A model generated the notes under the pieces. That model was not told the origin of the DNA and searched no databases. It saw only the letters and a program-made list of their open reading frames with translations. The position numbers and the translations under genes are program-made. From NCBI GenBank assembly GCA_025449115.1, contig JAHLKC010000065.1:1-64000 (forward strand): DNA of 64,000 nucleotides. The letters run 5' to 3'. Source of the stretch: Chytridium lagenaria (taxonomy: Eukaryota; Chytridiomycota; Chytridiomycetes; Chytridiales; Chytridiaceae). Shown here one piece after another: positions 56,488-64,000 of this stretch; within the stretch, counting starts at the first letter, position 1; the number at the start of each line of letters is the position of its first letter.

Positions 56488-59400
56488 TCACATACCCACA
56501 TTCAACACCTCCACGCTCCCCTTCAAATCACTCTCAAATCCCCCATCCAACTCCCCCTCCTCAAACTCCGACTCCCCCGTCAAAGTTTCCTCATCATCCT
56601 CATCCTCCTCCCAACTCCCATCTAAAAGCCCTCTCGCAACAAGTCTCGCCATCAACGCAAGCACAGCAGGGTGCGGTTCAGACGGGTACGTTGCCAAAAC
56701 CTGTTTCGAGCTACAAAAAGGAAATGGGTTTAATACCTGAGCTTTCTTTCTTTTCTTTTTTAATTAACAACGCAAAAAAAAACAAATAAATAAATAAAGA
56801 AAGAAAACAAAAATGACGCGACAGAGGTAGAAAGAATAAGGATGCTAAAAGGATAGAAGGCGTAAAACCACTCACCAAGCTGTAACAACCCCTTCATCCA
56901 CCCTCCCAACCTCCACAAGCCGTTCCACAATCCCAACTGTCACAGCAACCCTCCCAAAAATCCTCTTCCTCTCCTCCCCAACCTCCTCCTTCACCCTCGA
57001 AAACGCAAAGGGTCTCATCAACCTCATCACCGCAAGCACACCAGCAGCAGCACCAACATCATTCCCACTCCCAATTTTAACAACCGGTCGTTCATCATCC
57101 TCAATCGAAATCCCTCCCAACATCTCAGCAATCCGATCAACAGCACGAACCGTCGCCGTGGCAGCCCCAATGTCAGACTCAGACGTCACAACACGTTCAA
57201 GCAACACCACTTGCTCATCAATCTGCTTCTCCTCCTTCTCCTCCAACTCCACCTCATCCGCCTCCTTCGTCTTGGCTTCAACCCCACCTTCACTTCTCGA
57301 CACATCCTCAACCTTCTTTGCAGGTGGCGTCGCACGCTTCCGTGCCTTCTCAACCTCCTTTCCACCCTTCTCCTCCGACACCTTCTTCCCAACCTCTCCC
57401 AAATCCCGCACCTCCTCTCCCTCCCTCTCAACCTCCGGAAACGCAGCCAACCCCTTCGTAGGGCTCTGCACCTCCCTCGCACCCAAAACAGGCTTGGCCA
57501 CAGCCCCCGTCGTCCGTCTCGAAAACAACGAAAACGTCGTTGTCTTTTTGGTCGTCGTCGTCGGTTCCACAGATGGCAACGACAATGCAGGTGCAGTCGC
57601 CCTCCTCCCTGCAAAGCCCAACGATCTCTTGTTCTTCGATGCAGGCGCTGCAGGCGCTGCGGGTTGAGGGGGTGCTGGGACACCAGGTGGTGCAAAGGAT
57701 GCGGAAGACGCGAGGGGGCTGATGATGGGGCGTAAGCTGTTGGCAAAGATTGTTGACGCATGGCAGAATCCGGCGACGGTGTGAAACGAGGTTGGGCGGA
57801 CGAGTAAAGGGATTCCTGCTGACTGGACGAGGAGCCAGAGAACATGGTTTTAAAAGAGGTAAAAGCTCGATCATCATGTTGCGGCGTTGACGACCTTCAG
57901 GGGTGACATCCTCCATAGGGTCGTCAACACTTTCCGGCTAAACCAAAAAAACAACAAAAAGACAGCGTAAGCATGCTAAAACAACAAGAAGGCAACCCAT
58001 CCTTTTCAGAAATAAAAAAAAAAACCAAAAAACTCACCACCGCCCTCATCTCTCCCATCGCCTCATACACCGCCTGCTCACTCATCCATCCCCCCTCATT
58101 CCCGAAACCGGCGATCCCCTCAACCTCCCCGAAGAATTCGACGACACACTCCGACTCCTCGGCCGTAACGGCGTCTTCCCCTCCATCTCCCTCTGATACA
58201 CCGCCGCCGCACAACTCGGCGGCTCCTCCAAACTCCTCTCCTCCCAATCTCCAGGTCCATACAAACTCGCCCAATGCACAACTTTAGCCCCCTGCGCCGC
58301 CATGGCCCGGGCTTGGACCTGTCCAATAACAACCTCGTCGTCGCCGTCGTCCGTTTGCTTAACGTAGATGGCGTCAAGGGCGGCAGCGGCGGCGGCTTGT
58401 TTGATGGAATCCCCGCCGTAAGGGGATGCGGAGCGAGGAGAGAAGAGGGAGGGCTGGGTAACGTTGCGGAGACTCGTGACGTCGTAGGGGTGGAAACGGG
58501 GGAGGAAGGATGAGGACGAAGGGTGGTGTTGGTGTTGACGGTTGATTTCACCGGGGAGACTAGGGGGTTGCCAAGGGAGAGGGGTGAAATCCTTGTATTC
58601 CGGTGAGGTGGTAGGATCAAAGGGTGCAATATGTTGAACGTTGAGAGGGGCATAAAGTTGAAATTCATCCCGTTCAAGTTGACAGCATTGAGATCGGTGT
58701 AGTTGGGTGAATACGTGGAGACGCCATTGGTTGGTGTTCTCTGGTAGGACGATGTGGGGCTTCCAAAAACAGAGAAAGCGTCCACTTGCGGACTCGTGCT
58801 GTTAAGCGAAGGTGGGGAATCCATGACCGAAAATGCAGGTGAAATGATGGGCGGGTAAGCCGAAGCCAATCCTCCGCCTACTCCTCCCATTCCAATGCTA
58901 TTAACGTCAACCGCAAGAAGTTTTGCAATATCATCAGTCGTCTGAAGTCCAGACACGGTGAGAGGTCTCCAAAGATATTGATGTTGAACGGATCCTGCCC
59001 AAAGCCGTTAGGCGGCGTGTCAATAATTGAAGCCATCACTTCATTTTCCATTGAATGGAGGTAGGCAATAATGTCAGAGTTGGAAAGACCGTCCACCCCT
59101 GACTGGGCAGGGGAATCAGAATGAGTCTGTGAGTGGTCTGAAGGCGATCCCATGGGAGGTGTCTCCCCGTTCCTAACAGGGCTATCGTTCCAGAGTTCTC
59201 CAACCACATCAACGGTCCCGCTTAGCGCAATGGCAGCCTTTTTTCGTGAATATATAAAGAAAAAAAACAAACCCATAAAATTAGTTTCCCAAAAACAAAA
59301 AGAATAAAAAGAACAGAAGTAAAAGTTTCTATACCCTAACAGAAAGCTGCATGCTAAGCTTCCTTTCCAGCATCGCAGTATTAAGTCCATTCGGTCCAAC

Positions 59401-60709
59401 CCCATCCTTAATCTCCTCTGTCCTCCCCGCAAAATCCAACATCATCTCCACAAATTCCGCCACCGTAGTGCCAGGGGGACAACACCTCATTTTCAAGATA
59501 TTAAATCGATTCCACACCGGATCCGGCATCCACACCCTCCAACTTTTCTGATCATACGACAAAATATGATTCCTGGCCGCTCCCAAACTCGCCTCAGAAA
59601 ACACCAACACATGCGATTCAGCCTCCATCCCAGCCGGTTGCGCATCAATCAAAAGCGTCAAAAGCCCATCAATCGAGTTAGGGAAAGGTTTGGTACACCT
59701 GTTCTGCTGGTCTTTGAAAGATTCGCACCGTGTCCACGTTTTCCTTCCGCCTTTCTCTTTTCCTCGTACTTTTTATCCCACCTTGGATCTCGAACGCGTT
59801 TTCTAGGTCCACCCGGTCTCGTTGCAGGGGTGGAGCGAGGCGGTGCGTGGGTTTGGTGTCCGAGTCGGATGCGTTTTTGCTGTTCCCCGAAGATTCGGAT
59901 GAGATGGAGAAGGCTGGGGATGGGGTGGGTTTGGGGAGGAGGAAGGTTCATCTTAACTGTGGGAGGTGGTGGGAGGGTGGATCTGGAGATGGAACGGATG
60001 GGACCAATGCTGTGTTTTTGACCAGGAACGATGGTGGGGTGAGGGTGATTTGAAAATTGTTGTTGTTGGTATTAGGTAGGGAGGGGTTACTGTTGGAGTA
60101 TTGAAGCGCCAAGTAGAGGTATGGATTGGGTTTGGATAAATCTTCCACCAGCACAATGACTGCATCTTTTTTTACCTAATAAATAGAAACATTCATTAAT
60201 ATGCAATTGCAAGGAAAAAGCGATAACCATAAAAGTAGTGGTAAAATTGAACCCATAAAATTAAGCTGCAGTAGACAAAACAGAACAAAACCCCTCCTAT
60301 TGATCCGAATCACTCGCTCGCGTGAGCATAAATACAACCTGCTACGCAATAGATAAAAATGCTAATCGAACAAAATCCACTGCGAGAATAAAATATGCAC
60401 CAGTATTCAAAATCCTAAGCCCCCTTCCCCAACCGATCCACGCCTCGCTCCTCGTACTCTCCCCCAAAAAAAACACGCCATCAAAACTACGCTCAAAAGG
60501 CACTCACTTACCCAACCAAAATTCCCAGTCCCCAGATGCAAACAAAACAACAACATCTTATCACTCGACACACACAGCACAGCGAGCGCATCATCCTTGA
60601 CAAGGGGACACAGAGACGGGATATAAGGAGGTAAGGTATCAGCGACACTGATGTAGTCTTTGGCTGCAACAGTGATGTGATGCGCCACCGGGAGTTGAGG
60701 GGGATGCAT
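56488..60709 (-). CDS. Large low-complexity protein of unknown function
   Basis: I propose one gene: start 60709 (MHPPQLPVAHHITVAAKDYISVADTL), intron donor GTAAGT after NFGW (about 60512), exon VKKDAVIVLVEDLSKPNPYLYLA (about 60176 down), Asn/Pro/Ser-rich segment, basic PRKRVRDPRWDKKYEEKRK, then LLIDAQPAGMEAESHVLVFSEASLGAARNHIL...MLERKLSMQLSV (about 59661-59330), a Ser/Pro/Thr-rich middle (59230-57700), ENNENVVVF-type antisense excluded, an Ala/Glu/Lys-rich part (57620-56872) with DIGAATATVRAVDRIAEMLGGISIEDDERP, and a last exon ending acidic (EEDEDDEETL) at 56488. No domain recognised. Several frame shifts and uncertain introns; it may be two genes. The N-terminal segment VADTLPPYIPSLCPLVKDDALAVLCVSSD is probably folded. 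Confidence 0.5.
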
Positions 60710-62747
60710 GATTTTGTTTGTTTCTTTTTCTTGATAGATTAGAGTATTTTTGGGGTAGAGTGATTAAAACGATGACTGGGATTTGTTGTGATATCGTCCG
60801 TCTCTTCCCCCTTCCTTTGTTGAGGGATGATGCTGAACGAGGTTGACCTGGTCGCTTGTTCCTCCTGTACAGTCGTGTTGTGCTTTTTTTTGAGAGAGGT
60901 GACCCCAATCCCCCCAAAAATTATTCTTCTAATTTTTTGTGATGACGGCCGACGATGAATGTGTTGATGATGGATGGGGTGAAAGCTACGGGATATGAAG
61001 CGTATCAAGTGGAGACGAGTCTCTCACTATCACCGTCCTGCAGTCTCAACAAAAAAGTGGAATGATTTTTTTTTCGTCAATGTCAACTTCAGATAATGGT
61101 TTTGTCCCACTGTTGTTTTTAACAGGTATCCGTGCACAGGTACACGGGTTACGGAGGCAAGTTCTCGTGCAGAGATGACTTTTGGACTCTTTGGTCTTAA
61201 GCGATGTGGATTACTTATCTGTGTGATATGAGTAAAGTAAAGCCCTCGGATGGGGTGTTATTCAAACCCTAAACAGCGTGGAAGGGCTAAGGTGCTTACA
61301 TCACTCTCTTCATGACATCTCCAGTTGCGCAGATTATTTATTCTTATAAAATCTATGGTGATGACGGCCGTAAACCCTGGAAAAGGTTGAAATAGTTAGA
61401 TTGTGTTATTTTTTATTGTTGGACGTATGTGGTAACTTGCACGGCATCCACCAAAGGCTGTTCGGTAAAAACATATTTTTTAAGAAAAAGGGTTTATGGT
61501 GTTTTGACTTTGATCCCATCCTCTGTTGTTGTTATTTATGTCTTGTAAACAGAGCTCTTAGTTTTTTCCTTTGGAGAGTTTTCTGGGTTGGTGCATGTTG
61601 AATGAATGATCACCTTTGTTTTAAAGAATGTCATTGCAGGAGGTACCTTCAAAATATCCCCGTTATCAACAACATACTCCTTTTTTTAAGAGTGATTCCA
61701 CCAACCCAAAATAAGTTCAAATAAAATACCACCAACAAAGACTAAAAAAATAGAAGAGCTCTCTCCAGGGAAAAAAAAAGTCAAGTCAAACTATCGGATA
61801 CACTTTACACATTATTCAGCCAAAATAAGGCATTTCGTGAATACCGTGATATTCAACACACGTTACCGCATACAATGAAAACAAAACCACATTCTTCATA
61901 TCTCAACCTTTCCCACCTTTAAAGCATAACCGCGTCCACAATGTCAAAAAAATAGAGTAATCGTTTCTTCAAATTCCGCAAGTACCAACCCCCCAAATAA
62001 AACACCCAATAAAAGACTTTTAAAAAACATATCAATAACAAAAATCACAAAAGTGCAAAACACTGTATACCAGATACCGTGATATGAAAAGGACGCATCC
62101 ATTCAACAAAAAAACATTCTAACCATTTTCAACCTACACACTTAAACACTCAATACTTTTATACACAGAGCAGTCATTGTTTCTTCAACATGCACCGCAA
62201 TAAAAAAAAAAAAAAAAAAAAGTCTCTACAAAAGAGCTCCGAAAAAAAATAAAATAACAAAACACATTCAACACGAAACCCATCAATTGCAAGTCTCACA
62301 TCTCCAAAAACAATTCCACATCTAGTGTATATAAAATACACACACACACACACAACACACCCGAAAAAAGAAAAAAAAGTTAACCACCCCCCGATGTGGT
62401 TTTTGGAAAATACAGAGCAAAAGAAGAAAAAAAAAATATCGGTAATAACAAAACAACTACCGCCGGGTTCTTTGCAAAAATCCTATCGAAAAAATAGAGG
62501 AAAAACGGTAAGATGAGACAAAAAGAAAGATTCCAAAAGTAACACGTAATACATGCAAAGGCATCGGTGAGGGTAAAAACAAAAGCACACACACACACAT
62601 TATGCAAAGGCATCGGTGAGGTATAATAACAACCAAAACAAAACAAAACAAAAAACGAAATAACAAAGTTACAACCATATCAACCAAAACCAAAATAAAA
62701 AAACAAACAAACAACGAAATAAACAAAAAACCAGCGTGAGTTTACAT
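60710..62747. other. 2-kb intergenic region, no gene seen
   Basis: Contains the 5' flank of the large protein gene, then A-rich DNA from 61670 to 62740 with a (CA)n tract at 62338-62358 and a 20-bp direct repeat at 62553-62572 and 62602-62621 (AGGCATCGGTGAGG core) flanking another (CA)n. Minus-strand hydrophobic open frames at 62380-62726 are by-products of T-rich DNA. Confidence 0.5.
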
Positions 62748-64000
62748 CTACTTTCTCTTTCCACCACCAATAGCTCCCTTCAACTTATTAAAAAGACCAC
62801 CCCCACCCCGCCTCCACCACCACCACCAGCAACCTTCCAACAGCTCCCTTCAACTTATTAAAAAGACCACCCCCACCCCCCCTCCACCTCCACCAGCAAC
62901 CTTGCCAACAGCTCCCTTCAATTTATTGAGAATCCCACCCCCACCCTTTCCACCACCAGCAACCTTCCCAACAGCTCCCTTCAATTTCCCTAAAATCCCA
63001 CCCCCCCGCCCTTTCCACCACCACCAGCAACCTTCCCAACAGCTCCCTTCAATTTCCCCAAAATCCCTCCCCCTCCTTTACTCACCGCCCCTCTCGCCTT
63101 ACTCAACAACCCCCCCAACTTCCCCTTCACCGCCCCCTTCACCTTCCCCAACATCCCCCAACTTTCCCCTTGATCCCATTCACAGCTCCCCTCGCCTTCG
63201 CTATCGCCCCCTTTGCTTTATTCACCGCTCCCCTCGCTGCACCCTTCAACCGTCCCGCAGCTCCCTTCATCGCTCCCTTTGCTTTATTCATCGCACCCTT
63301 TACTGCACCCTTCACCCGTCCCGCAGCTCCCTTCAACGCTCCCTTCGCTTTGTTCATCGCCCCCCTCGCCGCACCCTTCACCCGTCCCGCAGCTCCCTTC
63401 ACTGCACCCTTCACCCGTCCCGCAGCTCCCTTCAACGCTCCCTTCGCTTTATTCATCGCTCCCTTCGCTTTATTCATCGCCCCCCTCGCTGCACCCTTCA
63501 ACCGTCCCGCAGCTCCCTTCAACGCTCCCTTCGCTTTATTCATCGCTCCCTTCGCTTTATTCATCGCTCCCCTCGCTGCACCCTTCAATCGTCCCGCAGC
63601 TCCCTTCATTGCACCCTTCAAACGTCCCGCAGCTCCCCTCATCGCTCCTTTCGCTTTATTCAACGCACCCCTCGCTGCTCCCTTCAACCGTCCCGCAGCA
63701 CCCTTCAAACCTCCTTTAATACGGTTCATGGCACCCTTGGCTTTCCCCTTGAACCGGTTCATGGCACCACGGGCTTTTCCTTTAAGACGGTTCATGGCAC
63801 CACGAGCTTTCCCCTTGAACCGGTTCATGGCACCACGGGCTTTTCCTTTCAGACGGTTCATGGCACCACGAGCTTTCCCCTTGAACCGGTTCATGGCACC
63901 ACGAGCTTTGTTCATCGCACCCGCGCTTTTCCCTTAAGACGGTTCATGGCACCACGAGCTTTGTTCATCGCACCACGGGCTTTTCCTTTAAGACGGTTCA
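62748..64000 (-). CDS. Polycationic 11-residue-repeat protein, 5' end outside the window
   Basis: The frame is open at 64000 and the real C-terminus is GGGKRK with stop at 62750-62748. From 63915 to 63140 the protein is an 11-residue repeat of two kinds: GAMNRLKGKAR (seven or more copies at the 5' side) and GALKGAAGRVK / GAARGAMNKAK (alternating). It contains Gly, Ala, Lys, Arg, Met, Asn, Leu, Val and almost nothing acidic. The 3' part is five repeats of a Gly-rich spacer plus KLKGAVGKVAGGG. Single-base slips in G runs (near 63150, 63000, 62845, 62805) shift the frame in the Gly-rich part. The 11-residue period resembles LEA group 3 proteins and alpha-synuclein, which form amphipathic helices, but those are acidic or mixed. 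Function unknown; membrane or nucleic acid binding would fit the charge. Confidence 0.7.
62756..64000. repeat. 33-bp minisatellite array in the 11-residue-repeat gene
   Basis: Period 33 bp (11 codons) from about 63190 to the window end; the outermost part is nearly perfect, alternating TTTAAGACGG and CTTGAACCGG versions. From 62756 to 63060 the unit changes to a larger, Gly-coding repeat of 55-65 bp. The opposite strand is also open over 255 codons because the repeat has no stops in that frame. Confidence 0.9.

Noticed and set aside
63170..63937. 255-codon plus-strand open frame (Pro/Ala/Phe-rich) opposite the 11-residue repeat gene
   Set aside because: The 33-bp repeat has no stop in this frame, so openness is a by-product. 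The minus strand has Lys/Arg/Gly/Ala content with a strict residue pattern and connects to a sensible C-terminus.
1..64000. tRNA or rRNA genes
   Set aside because: I looked for the B-box (GGTTCGAnTCC) and rRNA-like conserved stretches and saw none, but this was by eye and is not exhaustive.

Overview
The window looks like nuclear DNA of a fungus, probably an early-diverging one; chytrid-like is my best guess, held weakly. The evidence is short GT-AG introns of about 45-110 bp in most genes, AT-rich intergenic DNA with long A/T runs, and a set of fungal families: fungalysin M36, M28 aminopeptidase, M43 and M35-like secreted peptidases, a CFEM-like GPI protein, an HPC2/ubinuclein HIR subunit, a Nus1/NgBR-type subunit and an ACR3 arsenite carrier. 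All gene models are hand-spliced from the sequence.

Layout. 1-8.3 kb is gene-poor and repetitive: a ~175-bp tandem repeat, a cluster of ACGCGT palindromes and a KDZ-type transposase remnant. 8.3-10.4 kb holds a divergent pair of small secreted-protein genes (Cys-rich and CFEM-like). 11.7-19.0 kb has housekeeping-type genes: a GT14 glycosyltransferase, a mitochondrial HMG-box protein and a Nus1-like subunit. 19.5-28.6 kb has three secreted metallopeptidases: an M36 relative with a destroyed zinc motif, an M28 aminopeptidase and an M43 protease. 29.5-32.8 kb has an NAD(P)-binding membrane protein and ACR3. 34.1-36.5 kb is an intact M36 fungalysin and 38.1-41.1 kb is ubinuclein/HPC2. 41.8-50.6 kb has two M35-like metallopeptidases with long lysine-rich tails around an ankyrin-RING protein. 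51.1-60.7 kb has a HAD hydrolase, an LRR protein, an unrecognised HEWAH-containing protein and a large low-complexity protein. The right end is an incomplete gene for a polycationic protein built on an 11-residue repeat.

Two themes stand out. First, seven zinc-peptidase-like genes of at least five kinds lie within 36 kb, most with signal peptides, so the region reads as a secreted-protease neighbourhood. Second, unusual basic repeat sequences occur as tails on the M35-like proteins and as the whole of the last protein.

Caution. Many clearly conserved genes are interrupted by single-nucleotide frame shifts, mostly at short homopolymers, while M36 (34-36.5 kb), M28 and HAD splice cleanly. I think most shifts are assembly indels, but some genes may be decaying. 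Coordinates for broken genes span the recognisable homology.
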